A stretch of 64,000 bases of DNA from Megalopta genalis. Taxonomy: Eukaryota > Arthropoda > Insecta > Hymenoptera > Halictidae. The position numbers were made by a program, and so were the translations under genes. The stretch lies in the NCBI RefSeq assembly GCF_051020955.1, contig NW_027477091.1, positions 1-64,000 of the forward strand, written 5' to 3'. A model generated the notes under the pieces. It had not been told where the DNA came from, made no database searches, and saw only the letters and a program-made list of their open reading frames with translations. Shown here in pieces: positions 54,606 to 64,000 of this stretch (position 1 is the stretch's first letter; each line of letters begins with the position of its first letter).

Positions 54606-55700
54606 CTATGAATTACTAAATGTAACATTCCCGGGCTGGTCATCTTCTGTTGAAGGTCTGCTGCGTCCTTGGTTGTCGTCATCTGGTTGGATTGGCAATG
54701 GGACGAGTTTTTTTATGCTCCGATCGAACACATTCGTAGCAGTCTTTACTGTAACTGTGCGAATTATGCCGTCGGAGCCTGGATGGACCTTGATGACTCG
54801 CCCCAACGGCCATTGCGTGGACGGCACGTGATCTTCCCTGAGGAGGACTATAGAGTTCTCAGTTATCTGGTGATCTCCCTTGAACCATTTACTACGACTG
54901 GTCAGCTCGTTCAAATATTCTCGATGCCAACGCTTCCAAAAATGCTGTTTTAGCTGTTGAATGCGTTGCCACCCGGATAGCCGATTGGATGGAACATCTG
55001 TTAACTCGTGTTCGCGTAAATTTGTGAGAGCATCACCGATAAGGAAATGACCGGGGGTAAGAACAAGAAGATCGTTTGGATCGGATGAGATTGGAGTCAG
55101 AGGACGGGAATTGAGAATAGCTTCAATGTTGATAATTAAGGTATTCAAGTTTTCGAAGGTAAACAATTCAGCACCCATAACGCGTTTCAAATGTTTCTTA
55201 AACGATTTTACTGCTGCTTCCCAGAGGCCGCCGAAATGCGGAGCTTGAGGTGGAATGAAATGCCAATTAATTGAGCGATCTGCGAGGAACGAAGCTACGT
55301 TGTTGTAATGATTGTCGGAGCGCAACAATTCTCGAAGTTCTTTGAATTCGTTATTAGCTCCGATGAAATTGGAACCGTTGTCGGAGTATAGATTTTTGCA
55401 AAAACCTCGTCTTGCTATGAATCGTCCCAAAGCTGCAACAAAGGCTTCACTGGTCAAGTCGCCGACAAGCTCGAGGTGGACGGCCTTTACCGCGAGGCAT
55501 ACAAAAACGGCTACGTATACTTTTATGCGACGCTGATTCCTGTATGTTCGTTCTTTCGCGAAAAAAGGCCCACGGTAGTCCACTCCTACATTTGTAAACG
55601 GACGAGATTCTGTGACTCTGGCCTTTGGTAAATCACCCATTACGTAATTGGCATGAGGTGGATTGTCTCGACAACAGCGGACGCAACTCCGTATAGATGC
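54606..55700 (-). pseudogene. pol remnant: BEL/Pao integrase with C-terminal domain
   Basis: Encodes the enzyme part that joined element DNA to host DNA. The open frame physically runs from 55,877, but its first ~58 codons are out of frame with the surrounding protein; recognisable integrase begins near 55,700. Numbering residues from 55,877, it has the second half of the zinc-binding site (C65, C68), a DDE core with D100 (GVDYRG), D166 (SDNGSN) and E220 (GGLWEAA), and a C-terminal BEL domain (WKRWHREYL near 314-322, SKWFKGD near 329-335). It ends with TAG at 54,606-54,608. All three catalytic acids are present, and there is no internal stop over about 365 codons. The upstream histidines of the zinc site are absent, lost with reverse transcriptase and RNase H. 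Without its upstream parts it is a relic. Confidence 0.9.
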
Positions 55701-55720
55701 TGAGATTGCGGACCTTCTTC
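55690..55720 (-). other. Deletion junction: RT and RNase H lost
   Basis: On the minus strand the ARFWEIEE signature, which in BEL elements stands just before reverse transcriptase, ends at 55,715. Within about 20 bases the sequence becomes the CVRC zinc site of integrase in another frame. Reverse transcriptase and RNase H, normally a few kilobases in between, are absent. The exact breakpoint lies between about 55,697 and 55,714. Confidence 0.85.
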
Positions 55721-56361
55721 GATTTCCCAGAAACGTGCTAGCTCGCGTTGTAGTGCCGTTGTTGTATGGCATGTGACCTTCTGCCTTGGTTGTGCTGTTG
55801 GCACACTGCCTCCGATGACCCATCCAACATTGTCTTTTGGAGGAAAAGATCTGGGCCGTCTGGTTGAGAAAGATCAATTTGCCCTACGCATAATATCGAT
55901 AGCGCTGTTCCAGCCCCCAGTAACATGTCGATTGGTGTTGGTCGATGGAACGTTGAGTCGGCGAGCTCGATGTTGCGAGGGATTCTGAGCATTGTGCGGT
56001 CGACTGTCTGGTCTGGTACTAATGGAGCGATGTTTGGTACGATCAAAAATTTAAGGGTTCGATGATAATTGCTGACCTTAGATTGAATGTTTGCCCTAAT
56101 GGTATGGTTAGATATGGTCGACAGAGCATTGAGAGCGCCCACAGAGATAGTGCATCGATCTTGCGGCAAACGGAGCCTCTTGGCTAGATCTTCTGTCATA
56201 AAATTGGTGGTAGAGCAAGTGTCAACTAAGGCACGGCATGGTATTATGTTCTGATCGACATCGGCGACATTAATCTGAGCTGTGACTAATAATTCGTTGG
56301 TGTCGGAATTTATTATGAAGGTGTGTGTCTGGATGGGTCTTGGAATTTTCTGCGATAGTAG
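55715..56361 (-). pseudogene. pol remnant: BEL/Pao aspartic protease region
   Basis: Remnant of the protease domain that would process Gag-Pol. Reading on the minus strand from the TGA at 56,362, the frame holds the active-site region LVDTCSTTNF, with the catalytic Asp codon at 56,221-56,223, and the downstream family signature IDMLLGAG. Near 55,822-55,832 a frameshift moves the conserved reading (GWVIGG, then ARFWEIEE) into the next frame, ending at the deletion junction. The residue after Asp-Thr is Cys (TGC) where aspartic proteases usually have Gly; I recall similar forms in some insect BEL elements but cannot verify this. Broken by the frameshift and by the upstream stop. Confidence 0.85.
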
Positions 56362-56823
56362 TCATATGGGCCTTGGTTTCTCGTCGGTTGCTGCCTTGTC
56401 TTGAAGTGATGTGGGGATGGGCGGATCGTGTGTTGAGCTTGGTGGAGTGACAGTTCGTTCACGTGTTGAATGTTCTTGTCGGTGTAGGAGAGTGTGGTGT
56501 CGTTGTTGGCATATTCGGCAATGAAACTTCGATCGACACACACTGGACGTGTGTCCGTTACCCAGGCAGTTTTGACATAGTGCGGCCTCAGCAACGGCCT
56601 TCATTCGCTCATTGACGGACAATACATTAAACGCTTCGCAGTTCCCGATTCTGTGGCTCCCTTCACAGATTGAGCATTGGAATGTGTTTGTTGTGACGTA
56701 AGTTTGAACGCGCGGAAATCCCCGGTTAGGTACTCGTGAGTTATCTGATGACAATGTTTGGCGTCCGGTCGAAACACGTATCCCGGGCGCGGATGCAACC
56801 CTGTCAAAAGCTGCAGGTGAGCA
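56362..56823 (-). pseudogene. gag remnant: zinc-knuckle C-terminus
   Basis: C-terminal end of Gag, the nucleic-acid-binding structural protein. Three zinc-knuckle-like clusters are visible: CX2CX3HX4C at 56,638-56,676, CX2CX4HX4C at 56,536-56,577, and a CX2C...HHTLLH cluster at 56,482-56,520 typical of BEL Gag. A basic, Ser/Pro-rich tail follows and ends at TGA (56,362-56,364). The protease continues in the same frame beyond this TGA, so the stop is probably a later mutation in a single Gag-Pol frame. The N-terminal bulk of Gag is deleted. The open frame runs on upstream through the LTR stub into the satellite as far as 57,519; that fusion is accidental. Confidence 0.9.
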
Positions 56824-56848
56824 ACGGGAGGTCCTACAGAACGGAACA
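56824..56848 (-). repeat. 5' LTR stub (25 bp)
   Basis: 25 bases identical to the first 25 bases of the 3' LTR (54,431-54,455), ending exactly at the right target-site duplication. The remaining 711 bp of LTR, the primer-binding site and most of gag are missing. Reverse transcription would have rebuilt a full 5' LTR, so this deletion happened after insertion. Confidence 0.9.
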
Positions 56849-56853
56849 ATCAG
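56849..56853 (+). repeat. Target-site duplication, right copy (ATCAG)
   Basis: Exact match to 53,715-53,719, abutting the 5' LTR stub and followed by satellite sequence (ATACAGGCGATATAAG). Confidence 0.9.
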
Positions 56854-57500
56854 ATACAGGCGATATAAGTGATATAGCTTCAAATGCAGAAGAAACAAAC
56901 GAGTTAGCTTCAAATCTATGCGGTGTAGAAGGTTTAGCTTCAAATGCATAAGAAACCAATGATTCAGCTTCAGATACTTGCGATATAAGTGATATAGCTT
57001 GAAATGCAGACGGAACAAACGAGATAGCTTCAAATCCTTGGGATACACATAATTTATCTTTAAATCCATGCGAAATAGAAGACTTAGCTTCAAATCCATG
57101 CGACACAAATGATTTAGCTTCAGATACTTGCGATATAAGTGATATAGTTTCAAATGCAGACGAATCAAACGAGTTAGTTTCAAATCCATGCGATGTAGAA
57201 GATTTAGCTTCAAACCCAAGCGAAACACATGATTTAGCTTCAAATCAATGCGAAGTAGAAGGCTTGGCTTCAAATCCATGCGAAAGAAATGATTTAGATT
57301 CAAACACTTGGGGTATAAGTGATATAGCTTCAAATGCAGACGAATCAAACGAGTTAGCTTCAAATCCATGCGAAACACATGATTTAGCAACAAATCAATG
57401 CGAAGTATAAGGTTTAGCTTCAAATCCATTCGAAACACATGAATTAGCTTCAAACCCATGCGATACACATGATTTAGCAGCAAATCAATGCGATGAAGAA

Positions 57501-60500
57501 GGTTTGGCTTCAAATCCATGCGAAGCTAATGATTTAGCTTCAGATACTAGCTATATAAGTGATATAGCTTCAAATGGAGGGGAAACAAACGAGTTAACTC
57601 CAAATCCATTTGAAACACATGATTTAGCTGCAAATCAATGCGATGTAGAAGGTTTAGCTTCAAATCCATGCGAAACAAATGATTTAGCATCAGATAATTA
57701 CGATATAAGTGATATAGCTTCAAATGCAGACGAATCAAACGAGTTAGCTTCAAAATCCATGCGATAGACATCATTTAGCTTTAAATCCATGCGAAGTAGA
57801 AGGCTTAGCTTCAAATCCATGCGAAACGCATGATTTAGCTGCAAATCAAAGCGATGTAGAAGGTACATCTACAAATCCAAACGAAACACATGATTTAGCT
57901 TCAAATCAATGCGATGTAGAAGGTATAGATTCAAATCCAAGCGCAACACATGATTTAGCTTCAAATCAATGCGATGTAGAAGGTTTAGCCTCAAATCCAT
58001 GCGAAACAAATGATTTACCTACAAACACTTGGGATATAAATGATATAGCTGGAAATGCAGACGAATCAAACGGGGAAGCTTCAAAATCCATGCGATACAT
58101 ATCATTTAACTTCAAATCGATACGAAGTAGAAGGCTTAGCTTCAAATCCATGCGAAACAAATGATTTAGCATCAGATACTTGCGATATAACTGAAAAAGC
58201 TTCAAATGCAGGGGAAACAAACGAGTTAGCATCTATTCCATGCGAAACACATGATTTAGCTGCAAATCAATGCGATGTAGAAGGTTTAGCTTCAAACCCA
58301 AACGAAACACATGATTTAGCTTCAAATCAATGCGATGTAGAAGGTATAGATTCAAATCCAAGCGCAACACATGATTTAGCTTCAAATCAATGCTATGTAG
58401 AAGGTTTAGCTTCAAATCCATGCGAAACAAATGATTTAGGTTCAGATACTTGCGATATAAGTGATATAGCTTCAAATGCAGACGAAACAAACGAGTTAGC
58501 TTCCAATCCAAGCGAATCACATGATTTAGCTTCAAATCAATGCGATGTAGAAAGTTCAGCTTCAAATCCATGCGACACAAATGATTTAGCTTAAGATACT
58601 TGCGATATATGTGATACAGTTTCAAATGCAGACGAAACAAACGAGTTAGCTTCAAATCCATGCGAAACACATGATTTAGCAACAAATCAATGCGAAGTAT
58701 AAGGTTTAGCTTCAAATCCATTCGAAACACATGAATTAGCTTCAAACCCATGCGATACACATGATTTAGCAGCAAATCAATGCGATGAAGAAGGTTTGGC
58801 TTCAAATCCATGCGAAGCTAATGATTTAGCTTCAGATACTAGCTATATAAGTGATATAGCTTCAAATGGAGGGGAAACAAACGAGTTAGCTCCAAATCCA
58901 TTTGAAACACATGATTTAGCTGCAAATCAATGCGATGTAGAAGGTTTAGCTTCAAATCCATGCGAAACAAATGATTTAGCATCAGATAATTACGATATAA
59001 GTGATATAGCTTCAAATGCAGACGAATCAAACGAGTTAGCTTCAAAATCCATGCGATAGACATCATTTAGCTTTAAATCCATGCGAAGTAGAAGGCTTAG
59101 CTTCAAATCCATGCGATCAAGTGATTTAGGTTCAGATACTTGCGATACATTGATATTGCTTCAAATGCAGGCGAAACTAACGAGTCAGCTTCAAATCCAT
59201 GCGAAATACATGATTTAGCTTCAAATCAATGCGGTGTAGAAGGTTAAACTTCAAATCTATACGAAACAAATGATTTAGCTTCAGATACTTGTGATATAAG
59301 TGATATAGCATCAAATGCAGGCGAAACGACCGAGTTAGCTTCAAATCCATGCGAAACACATGATTTAGCTGCAAATCAATGCGATGTACAGGGTTTAGCT
59401 TCAAATCCATGTGAAATAAATGATTTAGCTTTAAATCCATGCGAAGTAGAAGGCTTAGCTTCAAATCCATGCGAAACAGATGATTAAGCACCAGATACTT
59501 GCGATATAACTGATATAATTTCAAATGCAGGGGGAACAAACGAGTTAGCATCAAATCCATGCAAAACACATGATTTAGCTTCAAATCAATGCGATGTAGA
59601 AGGTTTAACTTCAAATCCAGGCGAAACAAATAATTTACTTTCAAACGCCTGTGATATAAGTGATATAGCTTCAAATGCAGACGAAACAGACGAGTTAGCT
59701 TCAAATCCATGCGAAACACGTGATTTAGCTTCAAATCAATTTGAAGTAGAAGGATTAGCTTCAAATCCATGCGATACAATTGATTTAGCAAAGATACATG
59801 CGATATAAGTGATATAGATTCAAATGCAGGAGAAACAAACGAGTTAGCTGCAAATCCAAACGAATCACATGATTTAGCTTGAAATCAATGCGATGTAGAA
59901 GGTTTTGCTTCAAATCCATGAGACACAAATGATTTAGATTCAGATACTTGCGATATAAGTGATACAGCTTCAAATGCAGACGAAACAAACGAGTTAGCTT
60001 CCAATCCAAGCGAATCACATGATTTAGCATCAAATCAATGCGATGTAGAAAGTTGAGCTTCAAATCCATGCGACACAAATGATTTAGCTTAAGATACTTG
60101 CGATATATGTGATACAGTTTCAAATGCAGGCGAAACAAACGAGTTAGCTTCAAATCCATGCGAAACACATGATTTAGCAACAAATCAATGCGAAGTATAA
60201 GGTTTAGCTTCAAATCCATTCGAAACACATGAATTAGCTTCAAACCCATGCGATACACATGATTTAGCAGCAAATCAATGCGATGGAGAAGGTTTGGCTT
60301 CAAATCCATGCGAAGCTAATGATTTAGCTTCAGATACTAGCTATACAAGTGATATAGCTTCAAATGGAGGGGAAACAAACGAGTTAGCTCCAAATCCATT
60401 GGAAACATGATTTAGCTGCAAATCAATGCGATGTAGAAGGTTTAGCTTCAAATCCATGCGAAACAAATGATTTAGCATCAGATAATTACGATATAAGTGA

Positions 60501-63072
60501 TATAGCTTCAAATGCAGACGAATCAAACGAGTTAGCTTCAAAATCCATGCGATAGACATCATTTAGCTTTAAATCCATGCGAAGTAGAAGGCTTAGCTTC
60601 AAATCCATGCGATCAAGTGATTTAGGTTCAGATACTTGCGATACATTGATATTGCTTCAAATGCAGGCGAAACTAACGAGTCAGCTTCAAATCCATGCGA
60701 AATACATGATTTAGCTTCAAATCAATGCGGTGTAGAAGGTTAAACTTCAAATCTATGTGAAACAGATGATTAAGCATCAGATACTTGCGATATAACTGAT
60801 ATAATTTCAAATGCAGGGGGAACAAACGAGTTAGCATCAAATCCATGCAAAACACATGATTTAGCTTCAAATCAATGCGATGTAGAAGGTTTAACTTCAA
60901 ATCCAGGCGAAACAAATAATTTACTTTCAAACGCCTGTGATATAAGTGATATAGCTTCAAATGCAGACGAAACAGACGAGTTAGCTTCAAATCCATGCGA
61001 AACACGTGATTTAGCTTCAAATCAATTTGAAGTAGAAGGATTAGCTTCAAATCCATGCGATACAATTGATTTAGCAAAGATACATTTGATATAAGTGATA
61101 TAGATTCAAATGCAGGAGAAACAAACGAGTTAGCTGCAAATCCAAACGAATAACATGATTTAGCTTGAAATCAATGCGATGTAGAAGGTTTTGCTTCAAA
61201 TCCATGAGACACAAATGATTTAGATTCAGATACTTGCGATATAAGTGATACAGCTTCAAATGCAGACGAAACAAACGAGTTAGCTTCCAATCCAAGCGAA
61301 TCACATGATTTAGCATCAAATCAATGCGATGTAGAAAGTTGAGCTTCAAATCCATGCGACACAAATGATTTAGCTTAAGATACTTGCGATATATGTGATA
61401 CAGTTTCAAATGCAGGCGAAACAAACGAGTTAGCTTCAAATCCATGCGAAACACATGATTTAGCAACAAATCAATGCGAAGTATAAGGTTTAGCTTCAAA
61501 TCCATTCGAAACACATGAATTAGCTTCAAACCCATGCGATACACATGATTTAGCAGCAAATCAATGCGATGGAGAAGGTTTGGCTTCAAATCCATGCGAA
61601 GCTAATGATTTAGCTTCAGATACTAGCTATACAAGTGATATAGCTTCAAATGGAGGGGAAACAAACGAGTTAGCTCCAAATCCATTTGAAACATGATTTA
61701 GCTGCAAATCAATGCGATGTAGAAGGTTTAGCTTCAAATCCATGCGAAACAAATGATTTAGCATCAGATAATTACGATATAAGTGATATAGCTTCAAATG
61801 CAGACGAATCAAACGAGTTAGCTTCAAAATCCATGCGATAGACATCATTTAGCTTTAAATCCATGCGAAGTAGAAGGCTTAGCTTCAAATCCATGCGATC
61901 AAGTGATTTAGGTTCAGATACTTGCGATACATTGATATTGCTTCAAATGCAGGCGAAACTAACGAGTCAGCTTCAAATCCATGCGAAATACATGATTTAG
62001 CTTCAAATCAATGCGGTGTAGAAGGTTAAACTTCAAATCTATACGAAACAAATGATTTAGCTTCAGATACTTGTGATATAAGTGATATAGCATCAAATGC
62101 AGGCGAAACGACCGAGTTAGCTTCAAATCCATGCGAAACACATGATTTAGCTGCAAATCAATGCGATGTACAGGGTTTAGCTTCAAATCCATGTGAAATA
62201 AATGATTTAGCTTTAAATCCATGCGAAGTAGAAGGCTTAGCTTCAAATCCATGCGAAACAGATGATTAAGCATCAGATACTTGCGATATAACTGATATAA
62301 TTTCAAATGCAGGGGGAACAAACGAGTTAGCATCAAATCCATGCAAAACACATGATTTAGCTTCAAATCAATGCGATGTAGAAGGTTTAACTTCAAATCC
62401 AGGCGAAACAAATAATTTACTTTCAAACGCCTGTGATATAAGTGATATAGCTTCAAATGCAGACGAAACAGACGAGTTAGCTTCAAATCCATGCGAAACA
62501 CGTGATTTAGCTTCAAATCAATTTGAAGTAGAAGGATTAGCTTCAAATCCATGCGATACAATTGATTTAGCAAAGATACATGCGATATAAGTGATATTGA
62601 TTCAAATGCAGGAGAAACAAACGAGTTAGCTGCAAATCCAAACGAATCACATGATTTAGCTTGAAATCAATGCGATGTAGAAGGTTTTGCTTCAAATCCA
62701 TGAGACACAAATGATTTAGATTCAGATACTTGCGATATAAGTGATACAGCTTCAAATGCAGACGAAAGAAACGAGTTAGCTTCCAATCCAAGCGAATCAC
62801 ATGATTTAGCTTCAAATCAATGCGATGTAGAAAGTTCAGCTTCAAATCCATGCGACACAAATGATTTAGCTTAAGATACTTGCGATATATGTGATACAGT
62901 TTCAAATGCAGGCGAAACAAACGAGTTAGCTTCAAATCCATGCGAAACACATGATTTAGCAACAAATCAATGCGAAGTATAAGGTTTAGCTTCAAATCCA
63001 TTCGAAACACATGAATTAGCTTCAAACCCATGCGATACACATGATTTAGCAGCAAATCAATGCGATGAAGAA
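57501..63072. repeat. Tandem units of about 1.29 and 1.5 kb
   Basis: The marker GGTTTGGCTTCAAATCC with the following GCGAAGCTAATG occurs at 57,501, 58,793, 60,291, 61,577 and 63,073, giving intervals of 1,292, 1,498, 1,286 and 1,496 bp. The last three intervals fit a ~2.78-kb dimer, the short half having lost about seven monomers near 60,757 (joint in CTTCAAATCTATGTGAAAC). The first short interval, 57,501-58,793, has a different internal structure. Confidence 0.8.
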
Positions 63073-63827
63073 GGTTTGGCTTCAAATCCATGCGAAGCTA
63101 ATGATTTAGCTTCAGATACTAGCTATACAAGTGATATAGCTTCAAATGGAGGGGAAACAAACGAGTTAGCTCCAAATCCATTGGAAACATGATTTAGCTG
63201 CAAATCAATGCGATGTAGATGGTTTAGCTTCAAATCCATGCGAAACAAATGATTTAGCTGCAAATCAATGCGACGTACAAGATTTAGTTTCAAATCCATG
63301 CGAAACAAATGATTTAGCATCAGATACTTGCGAAATAAGTGATACAGCTGCAAATGCAAGAGAAACAAACGAGGTAGCTTCAAATCCATGAGAAACACAT
63401 GACTTGGCTTTAAATCAATGCGATGTAGAAGGTTTACCTTCAAATCCATGCGAAACAAATGATTTAACATCAGATACTTGCGATATAACTGAAATAGCTT
63501 CAAATGCAGGGGAATTAAACGAGTTAGCATCAAATCCATACAAAGCACAGGATTTAGTTTCAAATCAAAGCGATGTAGAAGTTATAGCTTCAAATCCAAG
63601 CGAAACACATGATTTAGCTTCAAATCAATGCGATGTAGAAGGTTTAGCTTCAAATCCATGCGAAACAAATGATTTAGGTTCAGATACTTGCGATATATTG
63701 ATATAGCTTCAAATGCGGGCGAATCAAACGAGTTAACTTCAAATCCAAGCGATATACTTGATTTAGCTTCAATTCAATGCGATGTAGAAGGTTTAGCTTC
63801 AAATCCATGCGAAACAAATGATTTAGC

Positions 63828-63832
63828 ATCAG
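63828..63832 (+). repeat. Target-site sequence beside second element copy
   Basis: ATCAG abuts the second LTR copy exactly as at 53,715-53,719. The preceding satellite is paralogous at a constant offset of 10,113. Confidence 0.8.
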
Positions 63833-64000
63833 TGTTAATCACGCACCGACACTGCGACCGTTGTTCGGTCTACGGGGGTTGTAAATTCCCGATTCTAATT
63901 TGACAATGTGGTTCGCGATGCTCTGTGCCCACTTAAAGTAACAGAGCTGGTAATGAAGGGTATTGACTGTTGCACTTTTTAACAGAAATAACGATTTTAA
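63833..64000 (-). mobile_element. Second copy of BEL/Pao element, LTR start (partial)
   Basis: 168 bp identical to 53,720-53,887, cut by the window end. The insertion point and the flanking satellite correspond to the first copy, so this is the same insertion duplicated with its surroundings. Whether the internal deletions are shared cannot be seen here. Confidence 0.9.

Larger units (their letters stand above)
53720..56848 (-). mobile_element. Defective BEL/Pao LTR retrotransposon
   Basis: A 3,129-bp element on the minus strand. In its own 5'-3' order it has a 25-bp 5' LTR stub, the C-terminal Gag with zinc knuckles, a protease region, integrase with C-terminal domain, a polypurine tract and a full 3' LTR. 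Family assignment rests on the Gag HHTLLH motif, the IDMLLGAG and ARFWEIEE signatures of the BEL protease region, and the integrase HFGGLWEAAVK and WKRWHREYL motifs. BEL elements normally encode one long Gag-Pol of well over 1,500 residues between two complete LTRs. Most of gag, reverse transcriptase, RNase H and nearly all of the 5' LTR are missing, so it cannot move on its own. It is flanked by the perfect duplication ATCAG. Confidence 0.95.
56854..63832. repeat. 30-bp satellite array, right arm
   Basis: The same monomer family resumes directly after the element and continues to the second LTR copy. The first 600 bp (56.86-57.4 kb) contains irregular types such as CAAATGCATAAG at 56,942, and the rest is superrepeat. 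The last ~620 bp (from about 63,214) match 53,101-53,719 with about 7 substitutions. No genes seen. Confidence 0.9.

Noticed and set aside
54669..54953. Plus-strand open frames opposite the integrase and in the LTR
   Set aside because: They overlap the recognisable minus-strand integrase or non-coding LTR and show no domain similarity.
55701..55877. First ~58 codons of the integrase open frame as true protein
   Set aside because: Over this stretch the conserved reading (GWVIGG, ARFWEIEE) lies in another frame. The start codon is fortuitous.
56824..57519. Satellite-Gag fusion protein
   Set aside because: The frame happens to stay open from the satellite through the 25-bp LTR stub into gag. 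The element inserted into pre-existing satellite, so there is no reason for a functional fusion.
63833..64000. An independent second retrotransposon insertion
   Set aside because: The flanking satellite and the exact insertion base are paralogous to the first copy at a constant 10,113-bp offset, so duplication is much simpler.

Overview
The window is eukaryotic and almost certainly from an arthropod, probably an insect. About 60.7 kb of the 64 kb is one satellite-like array built from roughly 2,000 copies of a 30-bp monomer (about one third G+C). The array is interrupted once by a degenerate BEL/Pao LTR retrotransposon (53,720-56,848). A second copy of the same insertion starts at 63,833 and runs off the end. 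BEL/Pao elements are restricted to animals, and this integrase and Gag look arthropod-like; I cannot name the species. I see no intact cellular gene, tRNA, rRNA, CRISPR array or bacterial-type operon.

The monomer comes in five types (called A-E here) that tend to occur in the order E-A-B-C-D, giving a 150-bp higher-order unit; a clean example is 44,133-44,282. A-B pairs are often reiterated. Above this level are nested, near-identical superrepeats. A unit of about 4.44 kb is repeated about 2.35 times in 1-10,440 and resumes at about 15,120-18,560. A unit of about 910 bp occurs singly or in tandem near 11.6, 20.5-22.4 and 31.1-32.0 kb. A segment of about 9 kb (19,262-28,430) is duplicated at 29,854-38,320, with a 1.43-kb linker between that is itself a copy of 24,190-25,620. 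A more divergent block lies at 39,361-42,140. Units alternating between about 1.5 and 1.29 kb fill 57.5-63.1 kb.

The retrotransposon lies on the minus strand and is a defective relic. It has a 736-bp 3' LTR, a polypurine tract, the C-terminal part of pol (integrase and its C-terminal domain), a protease region, and the zinc-knuckle end of gag. Only 25 bp of the 5' LTR remain. Reverse transcriptase and RNase H are missing. A perfect 5-bp target-site duplication (ATCAG) proves insertion into the satellite. The second copy at 63,833 has the same insertion point and flank, displaced by exactly 10,113 bp. The element was therefore carried along by array amplification and did not insert twice.

Long stop-free frames cover the array on both strands because the monomer is a multiple of three and its consensus lacks stops in three frames. 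I do not consider them genes. The plus-strand frame does have a curious Cys/Asp/Glu-rich ten-residue pattern, discussed as a possible trace of a coding origin.
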